Source: Clostridia bacterium
GTDB taxonomy: Bacteria; Bacillota; Clostridia; Christensenellales; CAG-314
Direction: 5' to 3'
NCBI GenBank assembly: GCA_028710055.1
Contig: JAQUSX010000066.1
Coordinates: forward strand, 1-5,513
Length of the DNA stretch: 5,513 bases
Every line of letters begins with the position of its first letter. Position 1 is the stretch's first letter. The notes beneath the pieces are model-generated. The model was not told the DNA's origin. It worked only from the letters and a program-made list of their open reading frames with translations, and searched no databases. Positions 1 through 5,513 of the stretch are shown one piece after another. The position numbers were made by a program, and so were the translations under genes.

Positions 1-9
1 TCTTTTGCC

Positions 10-42
10 CGGTTTTTCTTTACTTACTCAGTAAAAAAACCG
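10..42 (-). other. Hairpin in the leader of the transcript leaving the left edge
   Basis: Bases 10-16 pair with 36-42 and 19-24 pair with 30-35. This gives a 13-bp stem with a two-base bulge (17-18) and a five-base loop (25-29). In the minus-strand RNA neither flank carries a U-tract, so it is not a simple terminator. It lies about 85-117 bases downstream of the predicted start of transcription, in what would be a 5' leader of more than 120 bases. It could be part of a regulatory leader or just an AT-rich fold. The pairing is visible in the sequence; any function is inferred. Confidence 0.4.
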
Positions 43-124
43 AAACTCTAAATAAATTGACTGTGTTTTTATTCGTCTTTGTTTACTATTCTCTTTTCAA
101 GCTTCTTTCGCTGCCTAAACCGAC

Positions 125-151
125 AGCTTTTCAATAATACCATTGAAAGCT
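125..151. promoter_or_regulatory. Imperfect palindrome over a promoter -10 (candidate operator)
   Basis: AGCTTTTCAAT (125-135) and ATTGAAAGCT (142-151) are inverted copies separated by six bases, with one extra T in the left arm. The palindrome covers the -10 box (134-139) and part of the spacer of the outward promoter. Transcription should start near 127, so most of the element would not be in the RNA. That favours a DNA operator bound by a dimeric repressor over an RNA hairpin. No regulator gene is in the window, so the binding protein is unknown. Confidence 0.4.
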
Positions 152-162
152 TATAATGTCAA
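134..162 (-). promoter_or_regulatory. Strong sigma-A promoter pointing out of the left edge
   Basis: On the minus strand a perfect -35 box TTGACA (162-157) is followed by a 17-base spacer and a -10 box TATTAT (139-134), one mismatch from consensus. The bases TGG directly before the -10 box make an extended -10. The DNA upstream of the -35 is A-rich, as in UP elements. The promoter lies after the alaS terminator, so it starts a new transcription unit whose first gene is beyond position 1. Transcription should begin near 127. Confidence 0.75.
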
Positions 163-308
163 TTATTTTCGAGCAGTTTTTTTGTTAAATTTTCTCTATT
201 TTTTTCATTTTTTTTAGCGTGTTATTTAAGATTTTTCAGTTTTTTATCAAGCGTCTTTTCATCTCAAAATTAGCATTTTTTTGTGATTAAACCATTAAGA
301 AATTTTTC

Positions 309-340
309 AAAATATAAAGCCGACCTAATACTGGTCGGCT
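309..340 (-). terminator. Intrinsic terminator of alaS
   Basis: Bases 318-325 (AGCCGACC) and 333-340 (GGTCGGCT) form a perfect 8-bp GC-rich stem with a seven-base loop. A few more A-T pairs below it continue past one mismatch. In the minus-strand RNA the stem is followed by UUAUAUUUU, a fair U-tract; the plus-strand side is A-rich. It lies 32 bases after the alaS stop codon, the expected place for its terminator. Confidence 0.85.
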
Positions 341-372
341 ATATTTAAAAATAAAATTTAATTATTATTCGT

Positions 373-2154
373 TTATCTTAATTCCGCTTTTATTCTTCTG
401 ACTCCCGCGGAACTGGATTGTTCTTTGGTGATAACGAATTTTCCAAGATCGCCCGTATTTTGCGCGTGAGGTCCGCCGCACATTTCTTTACTGAATTCGC
501 CTATCGTATAAACTTTTACGATATCGCCGTATTTATCGCCGAAAAGTCCCATCGCGCCGATTTCACGCGCTTTTTCTATCGGCATTTCTTCACATATGAC
601 GGGGATTTTTTGCAAGATGACTTCGTTGACCATATTTTCCGCTTTTTTGACCTCGTCTTCCGTTAACGGACGGGAAAAAGAAAAGTCAAAACGCAGTCTT
701 TCGGTTGTTATATTGCTGCCTTTTTGCTTTACTTCGTCGCCGAGTATTTTGCGTAAAGCCGCTTGCAACAGATGCGTCGCCGTGTGAAGTTTTGTCGTCA
801 TTTCGCTGTCGTCCGCAAGACCGCCTTTAAAATGCTGTTCGCTAGCCGCGTTTGACTTTGCTTGATGCTCAGCGTAACAAGCGTTAAAACCTTCGATGTC
901 TACGGTATAACCGCGTTCTTTCGCATACTCTATCGTTAGTTCGATAGGAAAGCCGAAAGTGTCGTAAAGTCTAAAAGCCGTTTTTCCGTTAATCTCTTTT
1001 GTCGGCATATTTTCAATTATTTTTAAGAATGCCTTTTCGCCTTGCACGAGCGTTTTACTAAACCTTTCTTCTTCTTTATGAAGCTCGTCGGCTATCTTTT
1101 CGGCATTTTTTCTTAGTTCGGGATAGACGTCCTTATATTGGTCGATGTACAGTTTTGCGATTTCAACGATATCGCCGTCTTTCATTTCAAGACTGTGGCA
1201 GTAGCGAACCGCTCTCCTTATCAACCTGCGCAAAACGTAGCCTTTGTCAAGATTGCTTGGCGTTACGCCATATTGGTCGCCCAAAATAAACGTCGCCGTG
1301 CGAATGTGATCGCTTATTACGCGCATAGCCTTCGTTACGTCGGCGGATTCGCCGTATTTTTTGCCCGAAAGTTTTTCGATAAGTGCGACAACGCTTTTAA
1401 ATCCGTCTATTTCGTAAACGCTGTTAAAGCCGTTTAAAACGCAAACGGTGCGCTCGAGTCCCATGCCCGTGTCAACGTTCTTTTGAGATAGCGGAACGTA
1501 AGTGCCGTCGGCAAGTTTATTGTACTGCATAAAAACGTTGTTCCAAATTTCCAAATATTTGCCGCAGTCGCAAGCGGGCGAACAATCAGCCGAACAAGGC
1601 TCGGAATCGTTGATATAAAAAATTTCGGTGTCGGGACCGCAAGGACCTGTAGTACCTGCAATCCACCAGTTATTCGCTTTTGGCAGATAAAAAATATTTT
1701 CTTTTTTTATGCCGCATTCAAGCCATATCGCCGCGCTTTCCGTGTCGCGCGGACAGTCTTCGTCGCCCGCGAACACCGAAACGGCAAGTTTGTCGGGACT
1801 AATGCCCAGATATTTTTTATCCGTTAAAAACTCGTAACTCCAACGAATACTTTCGTTTTTAAAATAATCGCCCAAAGACCAGTTGCCCAGCATTTCAAAA
1901 AAAGTAAGGTGGCTTTTGTCGCCTACTTCCTCTATATCGCCCGTGCGGACGCATTTTTGCACGTCGGCAAGGCGAGTGCCTTTCGGGTGTTTTTGTCCCA
2001 TAAGGTACGGTATCAGCGGATGCATACCCGCCGTAGTGAAAAGTACGGAAGCGTCGTTTTCGGGTATTAAGCTTGCGCTTTCAATGATTGCGTGGTTTTT
2101 TTCCTTAAAAAAGTCCAAAAATTTTTTCCTTAATTCGTTTGATGTAATATTCAT
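373..2154 (-). CDS. alaS: Alanyl-tRNA synthetase, short form without the beta-barrel and C-Ala domains
   Basis: Cytoplasmic class II synthetase that attaches alanine to tRNA-Ala. The start follows the family pattern (NELRKKFLDFF, residues 6-16). Visible parts are motif 1 around RLADVQKCVRTGDIEEVG (61-78), motif 2 FFEMLGNWSLGDYF (85-98), TGPCGPDTEIF (169-179), a Cys-rich loop (C187, C191, C195, C197), the DTGMGLER segment (228-235) and motif 3 GYVLRRLIRRA (305-315). A tRNA-recognition region follows, then the editing (SAD) domain with zinc ligands H457 and H461 (HTATH) and C559 and H563 (CGGPH). At 593 residues it is well short of the ~875 of E. coli AlaRS. It passes directly from the tRNA-binding region to the SAD domain, without the ~100-residue beta-barrel, and stops ~30 residues after CGGPH, without C-Ala. 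The absence looks natural: the frame is clean and a terminator follows. Similar short AlaRS proteins occur in Candidate Phyla Radiation bacteria and some Clostridia (from memory of the family). Confidence 0.97.
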   Translation of the reverse strand: MNITSNELRKKFLDFFKEKNHAIIESASLIPENDASVLFTTAGMHPLIPYLMGQKHPKGTRLADVQKCVRTGDIEEVGDKSHLTFFEMLGNWSLGDYFKNESIRWSYEFLTDKKYLGISPDKLAVSVFAGDEDCPRDTESAAIWLECGIKKENIFYLPKANNWWIAGTTGPCGPDTEIFYINDSEPCSADCSPACDCGKYLEIWNNVFMQYNKLADGTYVPLSQKNVDTGMGLERTVCVLNGFNSVYEIDGFKSVVALIEKLSGKKYGESADVTKAMRVISDHIRTATFILGDQYGVTPSNLDKGYVLRRLIRRAVRYCHSLEMKDGDIVEIAKLYIDQYKDVYPELRKNAEKIADELHKEEERFSKTLVQGEKAFLKIIENMPTKEINGKTAFRLYDTFGFPIELTIEYAKERGYTVDIEGFNACYAEHQAKSNAASEQHFKGGLADDSEMTTKLHTATHLLQAALRKILGDEVKQKGSNITTERLRFDFSFSRPLTEDEVKKAENMVNEVILQKIPVICEEMPIEKAREIGAMGLFGDKYGDIVKVYTIGEFSKEMCGGPHAQNTGDLGKFVITKEQSSSAGVRRIKAELR

Positions 2155-2169
2155 ATATATATATCCCTT
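2155..2169 (-). promoter_or_regulatory. alaS ribosome binding site with AT-repeat spacer
   Basis: On the minus strand AAGGGA (2169-2164) is the only Shine-Dalgarno-like sequence before the alaS ATG. The spacer to the start codon is nine bases and is pure alternating AT; together with the ATG it forms six AT units (2153-2164). The site starts only a few bases after the hairpin at 2173-2202, so folding of that hairpin or loss and gain of AT units could change translation of alaS. Confidence 0.6.
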
Positions 2170-2172
2170 AAT

Positions 2173-2202
2173 AAAGACCGATATTTATTTTTATCGGTCT
2201 TT
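2173..2202. terminator. Hairpin between the membrane zinc-ribbon gene and alaS, likely bidirectional terminator
   Basis: AAAGACCGATA (2173-2183) and TATCGGTCTTT (2192-2202) form a perfect 11-bp stem with an eight-base T-rich loop. On the plus strand it is followed by TTTATAC, making a T-run of six; on the minus strand the 3' side reads CTTTATTAAGG, a weaker U-tract. It lies 25 bases after the stop of the membrane gene, so it probably ends (at least partly) the zinc-ribbon transcript, and it would also stop antisense transcription from the left. It ends only 18 bases before the alaS ATG, so alaS must be expressed through it. Confidence 0.6.
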
Positions 2203-2227
2203 TTTATACTATTTCCTTTAAGACGAT

Positions 2228-3175
2228 TTATCTGCCGATGTACATTACTTGTTGTTTCGGTTTTCTAAACACCGCCGACAAAATTATTAACACAAGATAA
2301 TAACCCGACATAATATAGTAAAACAATTTTAAAATGGTGGTTGATATGCTCGCCCAAGCGTCAAATATCGTTTTTATTACCCCTGACGACGCTGCAGCAA
2401 TGTTTGCGGCGTTTTGGCACAAATTCAAGTAAATTATAGTGAGTATACTCATTATCAGCATAAATACGGCAAAACCGTTTACTTTTTTCGCCATGCGTCC
2501 GTTTATCAAATGAGCCAATCCTTTGAAAAATTCGACAAACGCGGTCAACATTGTAATGGCAAAAACTATGTAAATAATCCATTGATTTGCGGTAAGCGTC
2601 CCTAAAAATTGTTGAAATCCGCCTGCGCTTATACTGGAAACCGCGTTGGCTATAATATCCGAACCGTTCATTACCGACCCCATCAAACCGCCTTCTATTT
2701 TGGTATAAATTCCAAAATCGACGTTACCAAAATACAAAAACGGAGGATTCATAACAAAATAAATCAACGCAAGCGTTAAAACCATAAGTATAATTCCGCC
2801 CACGCGCGCTTTTACTGAGCCTACGGGAACAGGCTTGATTTTTTTCGGCGGTTTTAATACGGCTCCGCTTGGGTTGTCGACAGGGTCTACCGTGTTTGCG
2901 CCCGAAAAAGAATAACCGCATTTACTGCATATCGTAGCGGAACTTGCGGCTACGCTTTTGCAGCGCGGACAAATTTTGGAATGATTGCCTTCGGAAAGAG
3001 CGGCTCCGCAGGATTTACAGTAAGTTGAAGATGAAGAATTTACGGCATTGCATTTACCGCATACCACCGGTTGTTCGGCTGTTTTTAGCACAGAACCGCA
3101 CTGAAAACAATATTTTGCCACGGTGGAATTCGCTGTTCCGCAGCGCGGACATATGTTAAAATTGTTGTTACCCAT
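2228..3175 (-). CDS. Membrane protein with three N-terminal zinc ribbons and four membrane segments
   Basis: A 315-residue protein of unknown function. Three zinc ribbons lie at residues 9-26, 39-56 and 69-86, each CxxC-x10-CxxC and repeating exactly every 30 residues. A Pro/Lys-rich linker (about 100-124) leads to four hydrophobic segments near 126-142, 199-216, 234-252 and 281-302. Positive charges before segment 1, between segments 2 and 3 (KGLAHLINGRMAKK) and after segment 4 (FRKPKQQ) predict that both ends, and so the ribbons, face the cytoplasm. The loop between segments 1 and 2 (about 55 residues) would be outside. There is no signal peptide and no enzymatic motif. The ATG at 3175 is chosen over an in-frame TTG at 3187, because that TTG overlaps the Shine-Dalgarno sequence GGAGG. 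It follows the soluble zinc-ribbon gene by 15 bases and is surely in its operon. A role as a zinc-dependent adaptor or scaffold at the membrane is only a guess from this architecture. Confidence 0.9.
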   Translation of the reverse strand: MGNNNFNICPRCGTANSTVAKYCFQCGSVLKTAEQPVVCGKCNAVNSSSSTYCKSCGAALSEGNHSKICPRCKSVAASSATICSKCGYSFSGANTVDPVDNPSGAVLKPPKKIKPVPVGSVKARVGGIILMVLTLALIYFVMNPPFLYFGNVDFGIYTKIEGGLMGSVMNGSDIIANAVSSISAGGFQQFLGTLTANQWIIYIVFAITMLTAFVEFFKGLAHLINGRMAKKVNGFAVFMLIMSILTIIYLNLCQNAANIAAASSGVIKTIFDAWASISTTILKLFYYIMSGYYLVLIILSAVFRKPKQQVMYIGR

Positions 3176-3185
3176 ATCCCCCTCC
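3176..3185 (-). promoter_or_regulatory. Ribosome binding site that fixes the start of the membrane zinc-ribbon gene
   Basis: The minus strand reads GGAGGGGGAT directly before ATG. GGAGG is at 3185-3181, five bases from the start codon. The upstream in-frame TTG (3187-3185) shares its last base with this motif, so the longer reading with four extra residues is unlikely. Confidence 0.8.
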
Positions 3186-3190
3186 AAAAT

Positions 3191-4021
3191 TTATCTTTTC
3201 TGTCGCTTAACTCCGCATTTTGAACAGAAGTTACTTTCGATGTCGTTTAATTCGCCGCATGAATTGCATTTCCAACTCGCTTGCATTTGTCCAAGATTTT
3301 TGCCCGAAAAAGCGTACTGGCATTTCACGCAGAATTTAGCGTCGTAATTGTTTTCCGTACCGCATACAAGACAATATTTTTTTGCTAAATCGACTGTAAG
3401 CTTATATCCGCATTTTACGCAATAAGGCTTTTCTATTTCGTTTACTGTGCCGCAGTTTGGGCATATTCTGCTTTTTTTGCCGCTACTAGAAACTAACACC
3501 GCTTGTTTTATCGTCTCATCGCCGCTTCTAGCCGCTTCGATAAAATCTATGGCGTATTCTTCTATTTCGCCTTCGGCTATGTCGGTAAAACAATAACTGC
3601 AATAAACGGAATTTATATCGTTGGGTTTGCCGCATTTTGGGCAAAGTTTTCGTTTTAAAACCTTGTTTTGAGCGTTATCGGCTACAACGTTACCGCAGAT
3701 TGTGCAAAAAACGTCGTTTAGTTTCAATTTCGCGCCGCAAAAGGGACACGCGCTCGCGCCGTCAACGGCAGGCTCTTTTATTACAATTTCCCTTGGGTGA
3801 GCTTCGGCGGACTCGTTAATGCTTTGCATTATCTGTTTTTTTGTTTTCGCGTCCTCCAACGGCTCTCCACAGCCTATACAAAATTGGCTCTCGGTAACGT
3901 TAGTCATACCGCATTTTGGGCAGACTACGTCATCGTCCGAAATAAAAGTGTCGTTTCCGCACTTTACGCAAAATTTCGTATCGGTCGTATTTATTTCACC
4001 GCATTTGGTACAGCTTTTCAT
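3191..4021 (-). CDS. Soluble protein of seven tandem zinc ribbons
   Basis: A 276-residue protein of unknown function with 28 cysteines, every one in a zinc-ribbon motif. The ribbons are at residues 4-21, 34-51, 92-109, 127-144, 187-204, 217-234 and 252-269. All seven are exactly CxxC-x10-CxxC, with an aromatic residue just before the third cysteine and mostly CG after the pairs. The linkers are 12, 40, 17, 42, 12 and 17 residues. The two long ones (52-91 and 145-186) are charged and probably partly helical, so the array falls into groups of two, two and three. There is no signal peptide, membrane segment or catalytic motif. Ribbons of this kind bind zinc and usually act in nucleic-acid or protein contacts; which applies here cannot be told. 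It follows a consensus promoter, has a weak GGGGA ribosome binding site, and is the first gene of an operon with the membrane zinc-ribbon gene. The lack of any other domain makes a structural or adaptor role more likely than enzymatic activity. Confidence 0.9.
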   Translation of the reverse strand: MKSCTKCGEINTTDTKFCVKCGNDTFISDDDVVCPKCGMTNVTESQFCIGCGEPLEDAKTKKQIMQSINESAEAHPREIVIKEPAVDGASACPFCGAKLKLNDVFCTICGNVVADNAQNKVLKRKLCPKCGKPNDINSVYCSYCFTDIAEGEIEEYAIDFIEAARSGDETIKQAVLVSSSGKKSRICPNCGTVNEIEKPYCVKCGYKLTVDLAKKYCLVCGTENNYDAKFCVKCQYAFSGKNLGQMQASWKCNSCGELNDIESNFCSKCGVKRQKR

Positions 4022-4058
4022 TTTGTCCCCAAAGTTTTACAATATTTTCCTATTTTTG

Positions 4059-4087
4059 ATTATATAATTTTTCTTGACTTGTGTCAA
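4059..4087 (-). promoter_or_regulatory. Perfect consensus sigma-A promoter for the zinc-ribbon operon
   Basis: On the minus strand TTGACA (4087-4082), a 17-base spacer and TATAAT (4064-4059) match the housekeeping consensus at all 12 positions. The -35 box begins on the base after the glnS stop codon (4090-4088). Transcription should start near 4052, giving a leader of about 30 bases before the ATG at 4021. Such a promoter implies strong expression unless it is repressed. Confidence 0.85.
4074..4087. repeat. Short inverted repeat covering the -35 box (possible operator)
   Basis: TTGAC (4074-4078) and GTCAA (4083-4087) are inverted copies around four bases, so the palindrome includes the whole -35 box of the zinc-ribbon promoter. 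The arms are only five bases, which can arise by chance. It is too short and lacks a T-tract, so it does not serve as a glnS terminator. Repressor binding here is a possibility, no more. Confidence 0.3.
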
Positions 4088-5513
4088 TTACTTGTTAAAA
4101 TTGTCCTTTAAGCCGACCGTTTGATTGAATACGATTCTTTCCGCCGTAGTATCGCGGTCAACGCAGTAATATCCCTCGCGCAAAAACTGGAATCTTTCCC
4201 CCGTTTTACATTTATTTAAACTCTCTTCAACATATCCGTTAAGTATCATCAAACTTTTGGGATTAAGCCTTTCCATAAAATCTTCGGTATCGGTAGCATC
4301 TAACAGAAGACTTTCAAACTGACGCATCTCGGCAGACAGACAAGTTTCCGCATTTACCCATTGAATAACGCCCTTTACTTTTAATCCGCTCTGGTCGTCG
4401 CCGCTCTTACTGTTATCAACGACAGAACAACGCAATAAGGCAGGCTCGCCTTTTTCGTCCAACACAACTTCGTCGCAATGAATAATATAAGCGCCTTTAA
4501 GACGAACGTAGCCGTCTTTTTTCAGTCTGTAATATTTCGGCGGCGGATCGAGAGAAAAATCGTTTTTGTCTATAAATAGATTTTTGCCGAAAGTTAATTC
4601 TCTTTGAGTTACCGATTCCGCGTTGGGATTGTTTTCGATTAAAACCGTTTCGTTTTCGTCAAAATTCGTTAGTTCGACTTTTAACGGACGCAAAACCGCC
4701 ATAACTCTATTCGCGTTAAGATTAAGGTTTTCCCTTACGCACGCTTCGAGATAAGCTTGTTCCACTTCGCTGTTTGCTTTTGCCACCCCTACTCTGTCGC
4801 AAAAATCGCGTATAGCTTCGGGCGGATATCCGCGTCTACGCATACCGCACAAAGTGGGCATACGGGGGTCGTCCCACGACATAACCTGACCTTCCGCAAC
4901 AAGACGTTTTAAAAAGCGTTTAGAAACTATCGTATTTTTTATAAAAAGTTTAGCGAATTCTATTTGCTGCGGCTTGTTTGTAAATCCGCATTCATTGATT
5001 ACCCAGTCGTATAGAGGTCTGTGATCTTCAAATTCCAGCGAACATATCGAATGCGTAGTACCTTCCACAGCGTCTTCGATAGGATGAGCGAAGTCATACA
5101 TCGGATAAATACACCAGCGGTCGCCTGTATTGTGATGCGTGGCGTGAACTATGCGGTAAATAACTGGGTCGCGCATATTTATGTTCGCGCTTGCCATATC
5201 TATTTTTGCCCGCAAAATACGTTCGCCGTCGGCAAATTCGCCGTTGCGCATTCTTGTAAATAAGTCAAGATTTTCTTCTATCGAGCGGTTACGCCAAGGA
5301 CTTTCGGTACCTGGTTTTATTTCCGTACCGCGGGTTTCTCTTATTTGGTCAGGCGTATAGTCGCAGACGAACGCTTTTCCTTTTTTGATAAGCGTCACCG
5401 CGGCGTCATACATTTTTTCAAAATAATCCGAAGCGAAAACGACGTCGTCCCAGTTAAAGCCCAGCCATTTTATATCTTCTTTGATACTGTTGACGTATTC
5501 CGTATCTTCTTTT
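4088..5513 (-). CDS. glnS: Glutaminyl-tRNA synthetase, 5' end outside the window
   Basis: Cytoplasmic class I synthetase that attaches glutamine to tRNA-Gln. The frame stays open to the right edge: 33 residues (including EYVNSIKEDIKWLGFNWDD) precede the first visible internal ATG at 5413 and match the family, so that ATG is not the start. The fragment has 474 residues of about 550. The N-terminal nucleotide-binding part with the HIGH motif (roughly 75-80 residues) is missing because of the window edge. Visible family hallmarks are LRAKIDMAS, the segment WCIYPMYDFAHPIEDAVEG, the SICSLEFEDHRPLYDW signature that separates GlnRS from GluRS, and the KMSKS-type loop IVSKRF (near 4913-4930), followed by WDDPRMPTL and the RRRGY segment. 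The C-terminal half is the beta-barrel anticodon-binding part, ending in TVGLKDNF. No terminator separates it from the zinc-ribbon promoter, so its transcript may continue into that operon. Confidence 0.97.
   Translation of the reverse strand, partial: KEDTEYVNSIKEDIKWLGFNWDDVVFASDYFEKMYDAAVTLIKKGKAFVCDYTPDQIRETRGTEIKPGTESPWRNRSIEENLDLFTRMRNGEFADGERILRAKIDMASANINMRDPVIYRIVHATHHNTGDRWCIYPMYDFAHPIEDAVEGTTHSICSLEFEDHRPLYDWVINECGFTNKPQQIEFAKLFIKNTIVSKRFLKRLVAEGQVMSWDDPRMPTLCGMRRRGYPPEAIRDFCDRVGVAKANSEVEQAYLEACVRENLNLNANRVMAVLRPLKVELTNFDENETVLIENNPNAESVTQRELTFGKNLFIDKNDFSLDPPPKYYRLKKDGYVRLKGAYIIHCDEVVLDEKGEPALLRCSVVDNSKSGDDQSGLKVKGVIQWVNAETCLSAEMRQFESLLLDATDTEDFMERLNPKSLMILNGYVEESLNKCKTGERFQFLREGYYCVDRDTTAERIVFNQTVGLKDNFNK

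Larger units (their letters stand above)
1..372. other. AT-rich non-coding region downstream of alaS
   Basis: No supportable gene lies here. On the minus strand the only ATG-started frames are a few codons long and lack a ribosome binding site. No frame continues alaS or resembles its usual C-terminal domain. The stretch holds, from right to left, the alaS terminator (309-340), an A-rich tract on the minus strand (about 163-308), a strong promoter with an overlapping palindrome (125-162), and the first ~127 bases of a transcript leader that runs off the left edge and contains a hairpin at 10-42. The next gene must start beyond position 1. Confidence 0.8.

Noticed and set aside
222..250. Second promoter on the minus strand (TTGATA near 250)
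   Set aside because: The DNA at the right spacing (AAATAA or TAAATA) is a poor -10 box; the match is what A-rich DNA gives by chance.
216..272. Tiny minus-strand peptides starting at ATGs between the alaS terminator and the outward promoter
   Set aside because: Fewer than ten codons each and no ribosome binding site; no support beyond an ATG and a stop.
1..372. Missing C-terminal AlaRS domain separated by a frameshift
   Set aside because: All frames here are full of stops, no C-Ala-like segment is seen, and a terminator follows 32 bases after the stop codon.
1138..1437. Plus-strand open frame of 99 codons inside alaS
   Set aside because: It is antisense to the conserved catalytic and tRNA-binding part of alaS, has no family resemblance, and reflects the codon use of the real gene.
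1883..2221. Plus-strand open frame of 112 codons over the alaS start
   Set aside because: Most of it is antisense to the well-conserved N-terminus of alaS, and its tail runs through the hairpin at 2173-2202; no ribosome binding site or recognisable protein.
2155..2227. T-box riboswitch before alaS, as in many Bacillota
   Set aside because: The gap is only 73 bases, with no T-box core sequence and no room for the specifier stem; only one simple hairpin is present.
3176..3187. TTG start giving four extra residues on the membrane zinc-ribbon protein
   Set aside because: The TTG overlaps the GGAGG ribosome binding site of the ATG at 3175, so it cannot be the initiation codon for that site.
3797..4111. 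Plus-strand open frame of 104 codons opposite the seven-ribbon gene
   Set aside because: Antisense to the zinc-ribbon motifs, which are beyond doubt, and it crosses the consensus promoter and the glnS end.

Overview
All recognisable genes lie on the minus strand, so transcription runs from the right end of the window to the left. In that order they are: glnS (glutaminyl-tRNA synthetase, N-terminus cut off by the window edge), a soluble protein made almost entirely of seven zinc ribbons, a membrane protein with three zinc ribbons and four predicted membrane segments, and alaS (a short alanyl-tRNA synthetase). After alaS comes about 370 bases of AT-rich non-coding DNA. It holds the alaS terminator and then a strong promoter that points out of the left edge.

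The organism looks like a low-GC bacterium, most likely an uncultured Bacillota (Clostridia-like) lineage. The grounds are AT-rich intergenic DNA, near-consensus sigma-A promoters, GGAGG-type ribosome binding sites, intrinsic terminators and the 'zinc ribbon domain' protein style common in gut Clostridia. The minimal AlaRS type is also frequent in Candidate Phyla Radiation bacteria, so the placement is an inference and not firm. The standard genetic code fits all four genes.

Layout: glnS ends at 4088. A perfect consensus promoter (TTGACA, 17 bases, TATAAT) starts on the base after the glnS stop codon and drives the two zinc-ribbon genes. These two are 15 bases apart and surely cotranscribed. 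Their ten zinc ribbons all have exactly the same cysteine spacing (CxxC-x10-CxxC), which suggests a common origin and possibly a joint function: one protein in the cytoplasm, the other at the membrane. An 11-bp hairpin lies between the membrane gene and alaS, too close to alaS to leave room for a promoter after it. alaS therefore depends on read-through or on a promoter inside the upstream gene.

The two synthetases charge tRNA-Gln and tRNA-Ala in the cytoplasm. Nothing in the sequence ties the zinc-ribbon pair to translation beyond its position between them. The points most worth following are the domain-reduced AlaRS, the paired zinc-ribbon arrays of unknown function, and the promoter with an overlapping palindrome and a long structured leader at the left edge.
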